From assembly GCA_949318235.1 (NCBI GenBank), contig OX439127.1, positions 4,654,436 through 4,718,435 on the forward strand: a DNA stretch of 64,000 bases, given 5' to 3'. Source of the DNA: Ecdyonurus torrentis (lineage: Eukaryota; Arthropoda; Insecta; Ephemeroptera; Heptageniidae). The position numbers were made by a program, and so were the translations under genes. Under the pieces are notes generated by a model that was not told the DNA's origin, made no database searches, and saw only the letters and a list, made by a program, of their open reading frames with translations. Position 1 is the first letter of the stretch, and every line of letters starts with the position of its first letter. This document shows positions 1 to 10,201 of this stretch, one piece after another.

Positions 1-416
1 ATTTTCAGATTTTGCCCAAATGACCTCAAATTAAAAACTTTAATTAATTTTTAAAGTTTTTAAAATTACCGCCTAAAAACTTTAAAATATATGCTGGAGT
101 TTTAGGTGTCAGAAAATTTCCTAAGTATTAAAATCCTATACAGGCAATCTACATACAAACATAATATTTTAGTTTTTTTTAATATTTTTTTTTTTTGCAT
201 GCATTTTGCCTGCACTTTTTTTTTTAGATTATTTTATTTTAAATATCAAGAGTGCATGCAAATTGCAGGCAATATATTTTGCTCCTTTTTTAGTCATGCA
301 GGCAAGTACATGCAATATACAGGCAGTTTGCAGGCAAAAATTGCCTGCACTTTGCCTGAAACATGCAATGTGCGGGCAACCTGCAGGCAAGTTGCATACA
401 AAACTTTTTTGTAGGG
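1..416 (+). repeat. Tail domain of a foldback element, copy 1
   Basis: This segment matches 12,907-13,357 along its whole length in the same orientation. The first ~28 bases correspond to the outer end of the right arm of the large foldback at 11,461-12,927, so the window probably opens just inside a second copy of that element. The segment from about 140 on is dense in short motifs of the type TGCAGGCAA, TTGCCTGCA and GCATGCA in both orientations. It ends at a shared ACTTTTTTGTAGGGG. The open frames here are fortuitous. Confidence 0.75.
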
Positions 417-581
417 GATAGCAGTCAATAATATAAAAAATTAATAGAATATTTATTTCTAAATTAACTAAAAATTAATTATTAAATTAACGACCAAAAA
501 TATTTATATATGTTTTTTTTATTGAATCATAACATCATAACATTGCAATATACATTTTATACACACACACACACACACACA
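417..581. repeat. AT-rich spacer ending in (AC)10
   Basis: The stretch is AT-rich without recognised features until an (AC)10 tract at 561-580. The tract abuts the 3' end of the minus-strand SINE that follows, where a retroposon's simple-repeat tail is expected. Confidence 0.7.
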
Positions 582-958
582 TATCATGACGCCATAATCC
601 CTTTCGGGGTAGGCCAGGACGAATCCTTTTTAGTAAGAGGGCTTACAATGATCTGTGGCTTACCAGACCACAGGCTCTACCCTTAATACCACACTCCTCT
701 GGGCTCCTAATACCATCCCTGTGCAGCTCGGACCACCAAATCTTACGACGGCAGCACTCGCCACTATGGACAAGAGGTGGTCAAACTGCCTGGCCAACCC
801 ACGCATTGCAGCGGAAACGTACACATTGAAACACACTGAAACTTCACCGTTCTAACCATCGCTCTTACAAGCTGGCCTACAAGGCCAACCCGGCTTGGTA
901 ACGAACGCCGAACCTCCAGCGTGTCAAACGAGCACGCTAACCACTACACCACAATAAT
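582..958 (-). mobile_element. tRNA-derived SINE (SINE-1)
   Basis: Read on the minus strand, the element begins with a tRNA-Val-like head. Its A box TGGTGTAGTGG lies at 941-951 and a degenerate B box GGTTCGGCGTTC at about 903-914. A non-tRNA body of roughly 280 bp follows, and the 3' end at 585-616 matches the LINE 3' end at 1,839-1,870 in 29 of 32 bases. The (AC)n tract at its 3' end fits a target-primed insertion. GC content is far above the flanks. It is not a functional tRNA gene because the acceptor stem and B box are degraded. The family name is not known to me. Confidence 0.7.
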
Positions 959-1231
959 ATATAGATCTATAAAGTACAGAATTAATTAAAAATTAAAAGG
1001 GACTTGTCCAGAAGTAATTATAATTACACAATTTATTATTATATGTTTTGTTTTTTTTTAATTATACTATGAAATAGTTTTTTAAAACAAGTCGCTTTGC
1101 ATAATTACTGATGCTATCTTTCTTACACGGCAATACTTCTGCTGCATTATCACATGTATTACAGTATACTGTAATGTACAAAATAAAAAATAAACATAAA
1201 AAATAACGTGCACATATATACAGAGGATATA
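959..1231. other. AT-rich spacer, no feature seen
   Basis: Low-complexity AT-rich sequence between two SINEs. I see no coding potential or repeat structure. Confidence 0.6.
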
Positions 1232-1785
1232 CTTGCCATATATTGTGTTATCGTGCTATACACCAATCCCAGTCAAGACGTTGTCTTATCGACTACAATT
1301 AATGGAAAAAAAACGGCCTAGGTACACAGCTTGGCATTCGCCATGACAGTCTAGAGAAACTGTGGAAACATCTAGGCAGGCTGGTCGGTGCAATCAATCA
1401 TGCACCTCCCGAATACTGTGCGTCGTCATGGAATGCATGTAAACATGCAACATGCAACAAGTTGTGCTCTCACACTTCACGTACGCACCCAGCAGTGGCT
1501 CAAACCTCACAGTAGATGATACAGTAGTCCATCTCCTATACTGGGAATGTCAGATCAAAAAAATGCGCCATAATTCCGACTGGGTGAAGCGGGCTGAACT
1601 AAAAGTAACTGAAGTAACGTTACGCATGTAGTTCAGCCCACTTCACCCAGTCGGAATTATGGCGCGCATTGATCTGACATTCTCAGTATAGGAGATGGAC
1701 TACTGTATCATCTACTGTGCTCAAACCTATACTCGGTGAGGAGGACAGAGTTGCGAGTCAGCTGCCTTCACCACTCGGCCATACC
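1232..1785 (-). mobile_element. Second tRNA-derived SINE (SINE-2), interrupted by a MITE
   Basis: On the minus strand the head starts near 1,785 with a tRNA-like A box (TGGCCGAGTGG, 1,772-1,782). A B-box-like AGGTTTGAG follows at 1,720-1,728 and is repeated at 1,499-1,507 on the other side of an inserted MITE. The body down to 1,232 matches the plus-strand copy at 13,440-13,642, and a diverged match lies at 14,150-14,290. The most conserved part contains GGCATTCGCCATGACAG on the plus strand. Without the MITE the element would be about 340 bp. The copy at 13.4 kb ends in poly(A); this copy has no obvious tail. Confidence 0.65.
1508..1719. mobile_element. 212-bp MITE with long terminal inverted repeats and 9-bp target duplication
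   Basis: Nearly perfect inverted arms of about 90 bp (1,508-1,599 and 1,630-1,719) start with CACAGTAGATGATACAG and enclose a ~30-bp loop. The direct repeat CTCAAACCT flanks the element (1,499-1,507 and 1,720-1,728). A 9-bp duplication is typical of Mutator-like elements and also occurs in Merlin-like ones, so the superfamily is not settled. The element lies inside the B box of SINE-2. Confidence 0.85.
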
Positions 1786-1802
1786 AGCTCGGTATGGCCG
1801 AG
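1774..1802. repeat. Perfect 12-bp-stem hairpin at the SINE head
   Basis: CTCGGCCATACC (1,774-1,785) and GGTATGGCCGAG (1,791-1,802) form a perfect stem around a 5-base loop. The stem is the A-box end of SINE-2 repeated in inverted orientation. It marks the join between SINE-2 and the tail of the LINE fragment. Confidence 0.7.
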
Positions 1803-2118
1803 CTATGTATAATGTTATATACATACTTACATACATAGCATGACGCTCTAATCCCTTTCGGGGTAAGCCAACAACACAGATGTTTTATCCTGACCCAGTG
1901 ATAGACCTCCACAACTTCCTATCCTGACATACTTCACTTGCTTCCTCCAGTCTAATACCTTAATTGTTTCATACATTTCCTTTTGCATTTCATACTGCAT
2001 ACATTCTTATTTTTCAAACATCTTCCAACCACCTCAGACCATGATGTTTTAGGCCTGCCTCTATCTCTCCCTTTCAAATTTATCGTACCTTACCGCGATG
2101 GTTAATTGTCCTTAATAA
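1803..2118 (-). pseudogene. 3'-terminal fragment of a non-LTR retrotransposon (LINE)
   Basis: Minus-strand translation starting near 2,075 gives GRDRGRPKTSWSEVVGRCLK, which resembles the C-terminal end of many animal non-LTR retrotransposon polyproteins (a Gly-Arg-Pro-Lys motif, then Trp-x-x-Val-Val). A stop and at least one frameshift follow. In another frame the segment continues with an Asp-Trp-Arg stretch typical of the last ~20 residues of such proteins. The 3' end carries CCCCGAAAGGGATTAGAGCG and a degenerate (ATGT)n tail at 1,803-1,838. The reverse transcriptase and endonuclease domains are absent, so this is a dead 5'-truncated copy. The assignment to LINEs rests on motif recognition only; the clade is uncertain. 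Confidence 0.6.
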
Positions 2119-2120
2119 TG

Positions 2121-2122
<2 letters not shown>

Positions 2123-2152
<30 letters not shown>
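2123..2152. repeat. T30 homopolymer
   Basis: An uninterrupted run of 30 T between the LINE fragment and the next dispersed repeat. Confidence 0.9.
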
Positions 2153-2154
<2 letters not shown>

Positions 2155-2375
2155 ATACATATAGGGTGTATGAGAATGACATCATATTTAATGCGCTTGG
2201 AGACCATATTTAAGTAGTGATCAACATTGCTGAGTATAGAACCAACTTTGTTTTAGGCAATTTTCTTTGGGTAATTTTCTGATTTTTTGTTATTATTATT
2301 TTTCTCACATACTTGAGATACTAATTAAACATAATAACAACATCAATGCTCTCAAAAATATTGCATAGTGTTTTT
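2153..2375 (-). repeat. Dispersed repeat family B, copy 1 (minus)
   Basis: The reverse complement matches copies at about 21,340-21,625, 30,770-31,000 and 63,420-63,615. Shared landmarks are GAGAGCATTGATGTTGTTA at one end, GCGCATTAAATATGACGTCA near the other, and an outer end CATACACCCTATA. The 30.7-kb copy has terminal inverted repeats of ATAGGGTGTATG, so the family is probably a non-autonomous DNA transposon. Confidence 0.65.
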
Positions 2376-2546
2376 AAACTGGGAAAATGTTATTTTTCTA
2401 AGCCACCTATGATATTGAGTGATCCAACATGGCGTCAACTTTACATGAATGCATACACTCTATATATATACAGTATTATACATAAGGGGTATTCACTTAG
2501 AAGACTTGCAAAAGTAGGTTTAGTGAGAAAATAAACAAACTGACAG

Positions 2547-2925
2547 CTCAACAATACTAACAAAGTGCTAGCAGACGACTTTGAGTTCCTGTCTACATTT
2601 AACATGCTTTCTTATGGGACAATGAAGCAGCTATAACTTGAGTTAGAATTATTTCTCAAACCTGAAATTTTTACTGTGGCTTAATAAGCCTTAAAACTTT
2701 ATTTTCCTGGATTTCAATCAATTTTGTTACAAATAATTATTTTCATCCATTTGACGTGAAATCCAGTAAAACAAAAGCTTTGAGGCTCATTAAGCTACAG
2801 TAAAATTTAAGCTTTGAGCAATAATTCTAACTCAAGTTTAGCTGCTTCATTGTCCCATAAGAAAGCATGTTAAATTAAGACAGGAACACAAAGTCGTCTG
2901 CTAGCACTTTATCGGTATTGTTGAG
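2547..2925. mobile_element. 379-bp MITE with ~170-bp inverted arms
   Basis: CTCAACAATACTAACAAAG at 2,547 pairs with its near reverse complement ending at 2,925. Complementarity continues inward through TGCTAGCAGACGACTTTG and a long AT-rich stretch, giving arms of 160-190 bp at roughly 85-90% identity by eye. It is non-coding. No clear target duplication is visible. It ends only 10 bp before the putative terminus of the next foldback element. Confidence 0.75.
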
Positions 2926-3419
2926 ATGATGGTTTCCCACGAGAAATTTTTTAATTTTTGAATGATTCAAAAGTTAATTTTTTTGGATTGAAAAGACTTA
3001 ACTCAAATTTTGAACAATTAATATCATTCAAAAATACTTAAAGTGGCTTTAAAATTAAAATGACTCAAAGTGACCCCATTTGAATAGACTTAAAGTTAAG
3101 TATAATGATTCATTTTTTAAATCCACTCTAAGACATTCAAAATGAGTTCATTTTTTTCATTTCGACTCAAACTGACTTTAAGATTTCAATATAGTTTAAT
3201 TCAAATTATTTACACTCAATTTTCTTTAACATTAAAATAATTCATTTAAACTCAAAATGCATTAGAATTAAATTCATTTAATATGATTTATTTTTATTTA
3301 AAGTGGCCGGATTATTTTAAATACATTCAAATGGGTTTAAAACCATTAACAAAATATTCGAATTAAAATTAATTGGAATTAATCAAAATTATTTAACTTA
3401 TTATTATTCAAAATCTCTC

Positions 3420-4500
3420 ATTTAATTACATTAAAAAACATTTAAAAATATTTATTTTGTAAAAAACATTTATTTTGACTCAAAATTAATCAATATCCAA
3501 TCAATTTTTTTAGAATGACTAAATGATTTTCAATTTCCCTCAAAATCATTTATTTCCATTCAAAAATAAATAAGTAGTAAAATCTCATTTAATATTATTA
3601 AAAAACATTTTAAAAACATTTATTTTGTAAAAACCATTTGTTTTGACTCAAAATTAATCAAAATCCAATCAATTTTTTTAGAATATAACTAAATGCGATA
3701 TTCAATTTCACTCAAATCATTTATTTTCATTCAAAAGTAAATAAGTAGTAAAATCTCATTTAATAACATTCAAAAACATTTAAAATTATTTATTTTGGAA
3801 AAACCATTTGTTTTGACTCAACATTATTCAAATTTAAACTCAATCAATTTTTTTTAGGATGACTAAATGATTTTCAATTTCCCTCAAAAGCATTTATTTT
3901 TATTCAAAAATAAATAAGCATTAAAATCTCATTTAATTATATTCAAAAACATTTAAAATTATTTATTTTGTAAAAACCATTTGTTTTGACTCAACATTAT
4001 TCAAAACTCAATCAATTTTTTTAGGATGACTAAATGATTTTCAATTTCCCTCAAAAGCATTTATTTTTATTCAAAAATAAATAAGCATTAAAATCTCATT
4101 TAATTACATTCAAAAACATTTAAAATTATTTATTTTGTAAAAACCATTTGTTTTGACCCAACATTATTTAAAACTCAATTAAATTTTTTAGGATGACTAA
4201 ATGATTTTCAATTTCCCTCAGCATCATTTATTTTCATTCAAAAATAAATTAGCATTAAAATCTCATTTATATAATTACATTCAAAAATATTTAAAATTAT
4301 TTATTATTTAACCATTAGTTTTGACTTAAAAATTATTTAAAATTGAATCAATTTTTAAAGTGTGACAAAATGATTTTCATATATTCACTCAAAACTATTT
4401 ATTTATATTCAAAAGTATATAAATTTGTAGTAAAATCGAATTCAATTCCATTTAAAAATATTTAACTTGCATAAACCATTTGTTTTGAGTTAAAATTACT
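3420..4500 (+). repeat. ~168-bp tandem array, about 6 degenerate copies
   Basis: The landmark TTTTGACTCAA recurs near 3,472, 3,641, 3,811, 3,986, 4,151, 4,319 and 4,484, giving spacings of about 165-175 bp. Each unit also contains a version of GACTAAATGATTTTCAATTT and of CATTCAAAAATAAATAAG. Divergence increases towards 4,500, which is the symmetry centre with the inverted array. Confidence 0.8.
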
Positions 4501-4539
4501 CAAAATGCAATTAAAACCGTATTATTTTTTGTTAATAAA

Positions 4540-5190
4540 AGGTTTAAACAAAATAAACTATTTTGAATGTTTTTAAATGGAATTGAATAAATAAACTTAA
4601 CCACTACTAATATATACTTTTTGAATAAAAAGGAGTGATTTTGAATGGATATGAAAATCATTTTTTCACTGTAAAATAAAAGCAGTCAATTGAATTTTGA
4701 ATAATTTTGAGTCCACGCAAACCAATGTTTCTTTTAGAAATAAACAATTTTCAATGTCTTGAAATGGAAATGAAATAGAATTTACCACTAATTTACTTTT
4801 GAATCACAATAAATAATTTTGAGTGATTTTGAAATCATTTTGACATTTTACAAAAATTGATTGAATTTTGAATAACTTTGAGTCTAGTAAATGTTTTTTA
4901 CAAAATAAAATTTTTTAAATGTTTTTGAATGAAATTGAATTAGAATTTTCCAATTATTTACTTTTGAATGAAAATAAATGATGTCAAGTTAAAATGAAAA
5001 TCATTTGACACTCTATAGTGAAGTTGATTGAAATTTGAATAGTTTTGAGTCCAAACAAATGGTTTTTACAAAACAAATTAATTTAAATATTTTTGAATGG
5101 AATTCATGAATCAGAATTTATACCACTTTTGAACGAAAGTAAATAATGCTTAATTTGTTAGAATTTTGATTATAGTTTTGAATTCATTTG
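4540..5190 (-). repeat. Inverted counterpart of the ~168-bp array
   Basis: The same unit occurs in reverse orientation, with TTTTGAGTCCA-like landmarks near 4,711, 4,882 and 5,049 (spacing ~168 bp). TTTTTAAATGGAATTGAA at about 4,568 mirrors ATTCCATTTAAAAAT at about 4,446. The two arrays together form a very large imperfect hairpin centred near 4,510. Confidence 0.7.
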
Positions 5191-5199
5191 AGCAAGTTT

Positions 5200-6973
5200 G
5201 ATTCTGTCATTTAGTTTTGAGTGCGCAATTGAGTTACTTTGAGTTGAAATAATTTTGAGCAAATATATTAAACATTTATAAATGGTTTTATATTAATTTT
5301 GAAACTATTTAATCAAATTGACTAAATTTGATTGAAAGTAAATGGTTCTAAATTTAAAAGAATATAAATATTTTAAAATTGCTTTGACTGCATTTAAATG
5401 AGAAACTTTGAATTACTTCGAACTATTATAATACACTCTAATACTGAAATAATTTTTTACGTAACTACTTTGAATGTAATTGAGTCACCCTAAATTTGGG
5501 GAATTTATTTATTTTAAGATGAATTCTGATTGGCTGGTTCAAATTTGTAGCCGTTAATTTTTTTTAAAATTATAACGTATTTGTGGCGTCTTTTCATAAG
5601 AGAAAGACGTGTTTCATAGTGCTCTGATAATTGTTTGATAATTATTGGTAAAATGCGATGTCAGCCTACAACTTTTGGTATTACAGGTGAGCTAAACACC
5701 TACCTTAGCATTTGAAATATCAATTTTGTTTAAAAACACTCAGTATAATTCATTTTGGATCAAAAATTAAAACATCGACTGTATTGCGATGCGACAGACA
5801 GCTTTTTATTTTAATAAAATGCATATACTGTATATATAAAGAATTCATGCTTCGATATATTTACAGTATATTTTTACTTTTCTATGATTTTTTTTGTTGG
5901 ACTGCAAATTTAATCACATTTCAAATCAATTATTTTGATTTAAAGTTATTTAAATAAATATATAAGTATGACATAGCTTATTATTTCCTATTTACATTCG
6001 TGTAATTCGTGAATAGTATATATAATAAAACTCTGATTTTGCTATCCCTGTATTATACTCTATCTACCATATAATCGCGATACATGTTAAATTAATTATA
6101 CCTCGACAAAGTTATATAATCTTGAACGATAACAGTGCATGTGCAATTTCTCTTGCAAGCTTTTTATACTTTTTTGCCCATTTATAATTCTAACGTAGAT
6201 TATAGTATAATAAAAAGTGTCATTTTTCGCGAGCACAGAGTTTGAAAAAAATTTATACTTTTTACTCGTTCTGTAACGATAGCTGTAATGATTGGTCATG
6301 TTTGATTTGTGCACACTGCGTGTATACTGTAGATTCGGCTTCATACTATAATGTATAATAATATTTGTACGCATGCACGTAATAATTATATAATGCTCTT
6401 AATTTGTACAGCATAATTATTTGTGCTGTACTTAATTAATAAGCATTATTTATGCTGTTTGACATAAATGCAGCATAAATTACGTAATTTGGTCTTTTCC
6501 GTGTATATTTTAAATTATGTGAAATGTAATATTTTCATTAATTTATAATTATTATAATTTATTATTATTGTTATTTTATTAATTTTTTACACGTACAGGA
6601 AAAAAAATTAATGCTATAAATGACATTAATTTAAAAACTTGAGTAAGTTCAAAATTAAGTAATTTTAACATAATTCTTTTCCGTATACTCAATTTTTTTT
6701 ATATATATATATATATATTTATAATAATTCTTTCTCGTATGATGGCCACGCTCCTGAAAACTTTATAAATGATTAATAGCTGTTGTTACCTCTTTTTAAA
6801 AACTTTTAAATACATGAGTATATGACATTATCATAAAATTTACAAGTTTTTTTTTTAATTTTTAAGATACGCGCTTGTCTATAGATACAACCCTTAATTG
6901 TGAGTATTATTAATCTGGAAATATATTGGATATTTACCTTTAAAAATCATAATTTTACATAAGTCAGCATTTA

Positions 6974-7015
<42 letters not shown>

Positions 7016-7712
7016 CATGTACTGTATAGTAATTGAATTTTCTTTGCTTATATAGTGAAAAAGCATAATATTACAATAAAATATGAGTGGAGCAGTTCAG
7101 TTTTACTCAAATTCTGTTATCTTTTTTTTTTTTGTCCAATAATCTGACCATCATTTAACTATAAAATGGCTTGTATATATTTCTATTTTTAATTTAAAAA
7201 TGCTCTTGACATAGGTTTCATTTCAATTATAAAAACTGAAATTCATAATTATACATATAATAAAAAGTTTGAAATAAGAATTCCTCAAATAATTTTCTAT
7301 TATATAATAGGCAGGAAATTAAATTTTATATTGCATGCGGGGGGAAGGGGGTGAACAATGATTTCAATTCTTCCTCGTTTTTTGCTGTGGGTAAAAAAAA
7401 AGGGTTAATTTATAATTAATGTGGTAAAAAAATAAGCAAAAATTAATACAAATGAATAAATTAAGGAGTGCGTGCACGTAATTTCAAATTAGCTAAACTA
7501 ATAAATATAATTTATTCACAAATTTGAAGTATTTAATTTGAAATTTAGTAAGAAAAAAAAAATGAAGAACATTTTTAAGTGCAATTGATCTGCATGGTCC
7601 GAAATGTATTAATTGAGTTATTTTGTATAAGTGTATAAGCTGTTTTGACCGGATGTGAGTTAGTTTGATTACAAAAGATCTGATCTGAAACGCTATATAT
7701 TAGGTATGATTA
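5200..7712. other. AT-rich interior, no gene seen
   Basis: Up to about 5,520 the TTTGAATG vocabulary continues; after that the DNA is AT-rich and unique-looking. It contains (TA)n tracts at about 6,701-6,718 and 6,977-7,011. A hairpin at about 6,389-6,448 pairs TAATGCT...TGTACAGCA with TGTGCTGTAC...AAGCATTA. A 24-bp sequence at 6,467-6,490 recurs exactly at 24,006-24,029. Short open frames at 5,712-5,957 and 6,096-6,374 have AT-driven composition and no recognisable domain. Confidence 0.5.
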
Positions 7713-8562
7713 TTGCAAGTGCGCTGCGCTTCCATGCAAGTGGGCTGCTTTGAATGTAAGTGAGCTGCTTTGAATGCAAGTGAATTTCTTTGAATGTAAG
7801 TGAACTGCTTTGAATGTAAGTGAACTACTGCTTTGAATGTAAGTGAATTGCTTTGAATCTAAGTGAACTGCTTTGAATGTAAGTGAATTGCTTTGAATCT
7901 AAGTGAACTGCTTTTAATGTAAGTGAACTGCTTTGATTGCAAGTGAATTGCTTTGAATGTAAGTGAGCTGCTTTGAATGTAAGTAAACTACTTTTAATGT
8001 AAGTGAATTGCTTTGAATGTAAGTGAGCTGCTTTGAATGTAAGTGAATTGCTTTGAATCTAAGTGAACTGCTTTTAATGTAAGTGAACTGCTTTGAATGT
8101 AAATGAGCTGCTTTGAATGTAAGTGAACTGCTTTGAATGTAAATGAATTGCTTTGAATGTAAGTGAACTGCTTTGAATTCAAGTGAATTGCTTTGAATGT
8201 AAGTGAGCTGCTTTGAATGTAAGTGAACTGCTTTGAATGCAAGTGAATTGCTTTGAATGTAAGTGAGCTGCTTTGAATGTAAGTGAATTGCTTTGAATGT
8301 AAGTGAATCGTTTTGAATGTAAGTGAATTGCTTTGAATGTAAGTGAATCGGTATATGAATGTAAGTGAACTGCTTTGAATGCAAGTGAATTGCTTTGAAT
8401 GTAAGTGAATCGGTATGAATGTAAGTGAATTGCTTTGAATGTAAGTGAACTGCTTTGAATGCAAGTGAATTGCTTAGAATGTAAGTGAATTGCTTTGAAT
8501 GTAAGAGAATTGCTTTGAATGTAAGTGAGCTGCTTTGAATGTAAGTGAATTGCTTTGAATGT
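7713..8562 (+). repeat. 20-bp minisatellite, about 42 copies
   Basis: The consensus unit is AAGTGAACTGCTTTGAATGT, with variants GAATTG, GAGCTG and GAATCG at the middle positions and GCAAG or CTAAG at the unit start. Copies are mostly exact in length; a few carry small insertions (near 7,827 and 8,350). Because 20 is not a multiple of 3 and the unit has no stop on the minus strand, all three minus frames stay open for over 130 codons. These frames give a 20-residue His-Ser-Lys-Gln-rich repeat and are not evidence of a gene. Confidence 0.95.
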
Positions 8563-8984
8563 TAAGCAGTTTTTAAATGCATTCAAATCGCTTTGAACTA
8601 ATGTAATTAAAATAATATGAATGATTTTGAGCTTTTATAACTATATTTGAGCTAGCCTTTGGAGAAATATTGAGCAAAATTGAATGTTATTCAATCATTT
8701 TGAAATATACATTTGAATTCCTTACAATATGTTTTTGAATGCTTTTGATACATGACTTGTACTGAATACATTTGATTCAGTTTGAAGTACCTTAAGTTAA
8801 ATCAATGTCAAGTGCATATAAATACTTTTAATTTAATTCAAACCATTCAAAATGACCCCAAAATTGGACATATTGAGATGAATTTGAGTAAAGTTGAATT
8901 GCTCCACTCAAATTCATTCAAAAAGACATGAACACTTTTTCGTGGGTTGTTTATTTTATCACTAAACCTAATTTTGTGAGTCTT

Positions 8985-9050
8985 CTGATTAAGCATAACA
9001 CATTACCAAAAAATGTGTTGTTGCATTAAGAAAAAAAAAAAAAAAAAAAA
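8985..9050. repeat. Hairpin followed by A20
   Basis: TTAAGCATAACACATT and AATGTGTTGTTGCATTAA form an imperfect stem with a short loop, followed by a run of 20 A at 9,031-9,050. It may be a small decayed element. Confidence 0.45.
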
Positions 9051-9347
9051 GTGTTGGTGCTTATCCATCGAAGTGAATGAAGTACACTTTACAATTTTTA
9101 CTCAAAATAAATGATCTATGTTTGGCACTTTCTACACGTTTTAACTGGAGAACTAGATGGATAAACTTGGAATTTGTAAAGCGTAGATCGTTCATTATAA
9201 ACACTATTTGTAAAATGTGGTACTGTACATTCACATCGTCGGACTAGCATCAATGTAAAAACCACACCTTAAGAGAACATTGTTTACAATAACGATGATA
9301 ATTTTTTGAGTGTTTCAAATCAAAAGAGTTCGATTTGAATTTGAATA
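9051..9347. other. Spacer, nothing recognised
   Basis: No repeat or coding signal is evident. An open frame on the minus strand at 9,250-9,465 runs into the adjacent MITE and is not credible. Confidence 0.5.
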
Positions 9348-9477
9348 CAGTCAACTCGGGTGACTTTGAACGCCCAATTATCTCTGTCTTGGAGCCTTTG
9401 AAATGTCGAGTGCCCAAAGTAGAGATAAATGGGTGTTCAAAGTCACCCCGGGCGTTCAAAGTCACCCTGGTTGACTG
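9348..9477. mobile_element. 130-bp pogo/Tigger-like MITE with TA target duplication
   Basis: The element begins CAGTCAAC and ends GTTGACTG, and the arms continue as GGGTGACTTTGAACGCCC and its complement. TA lies on both sides (9,346-9,347 and 9,478-9,479). CAGT-starting termini with a TA duplication are characteristic of pogo/Tigger-type Tc1-mariner elements. The right arm holds the GTTCAAAGTCACC motif twice in tandem. It has no coding capacity. Confidence 0.8.
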
Positions 9478-9789
9478 TACTAATTAAAGCACACTTGAAT
9501 TACCTATTAGGAAAATAGTAGCCCAATAGGATAATTTCTAGAATATTTGTTTGCATTGTTGAGAGGTCACGATTGCCATTTAAATGTTTTTTTTTTTTTT
9601 TTTTTTTTTTGTTTTTGTGAGATTTTTAACAACATAGAAATCAATCAATCGGAGAATACTTGGTATATAGGGACTTTAATACTAATTTCCATGAACATTT
9701 AATGGTTATGGGCCCTTGTGTTTTGAACATACATTTAAGTATAACACACCTAAGCCATGAGAAAAATATTATACTGTTAAGTAACTGTC
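9478..9789. other. AT-rich spacer with T24
   Basis: A T24 run lies at 9,587-9,610. Nothing else is recognised. Confidence 0.5.
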
Positions 9790-9893
9790 TTGTATCAGCA
9801 ACATATATAATTATATTTGAATTTGACATATTACGATAAGCATAATATATAATATATGTCAAATTCAAATATAACATGGTGCTGATACAAAAC
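9790..9893. repeat. ~100-bp inverted repeat
   Basis: TTGTATCAGCAACATATA and the following ATTTGAATTTGACATATTA pair with TAATATATGTCAAATTCAAA and GGTGCTGATACAA across a ~14-bp loop. It is MITE-like, and an open frame across it is a by-product of the symmetry. Confidence 0.7.
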
Positions 9894-10201
9894 AGCAACA
9901 ATTAAATAAAAGTACAGTAACCATTATATGTTTATGGAAATGTGTATATACATGCATGATTATGTGTCATCGCGACGTCTCAAATCTATAATGATTCAAT
10001 TTACCATTATCAAGTGTACATATTTGCCGGAAATGTACTTGAGTATAAATAATTTAAACTAATCTAGATACATTATATTGTATATTATTTATAACTAGTA
10101 TAGCTACTCTGGCAAATCGCTCGACTGTAATGTCAGAGGACCACGCTAGTGCGCTTGTTCCTCTTGTGGCCTTTTTATAAAAAAACATCTTATTACTATT
10201 G
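9894..10201. other. Spacer, nothing recognised
   Basis: No repeat, splice or coding signal that I can support. Confidence 0.4.

Larger units (their letters stand above)
2936..8946. mobile_element. Candidate 6-kb foldback transposon
   Basis: The left end CCCACGAGAAA (2,936) and right end TTTTCGTGGG (8,937-8,946) are inverted copies. The DNA between them, especially 2,940-5,500 and 7,700-8,940, shares an unusual vocabulary of TTTGAATG, TTTTGAG and their complements. It holds inverted arrays of a ~168-bp unit, an AT-rich core and a 20-bp minisatellite. No transposase is recognisable and no target duplication is clear. The terminal match is short, so treating it as one element is an inference; it could be two neighbouring elements. 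Confidence 0.35.

Noticed and set aside
655..855. 66-codon plus-strand frame
   Set aside because: Lies antisense within a SINE.
941..1785. tRNA genes at 0.9 and 1.7 kb
   Set aside because: A and B boxes are present but the acceptor stems and arms are degenerate and SINE bodies follow, so these are SINE heads.
7914..8586. Long minus-strand open frames rich in His, Ser, Lys and Gln
   Set aside because: They are the 20-bp minisatellite read in three frames; no start context, domain or flanking gene structure.
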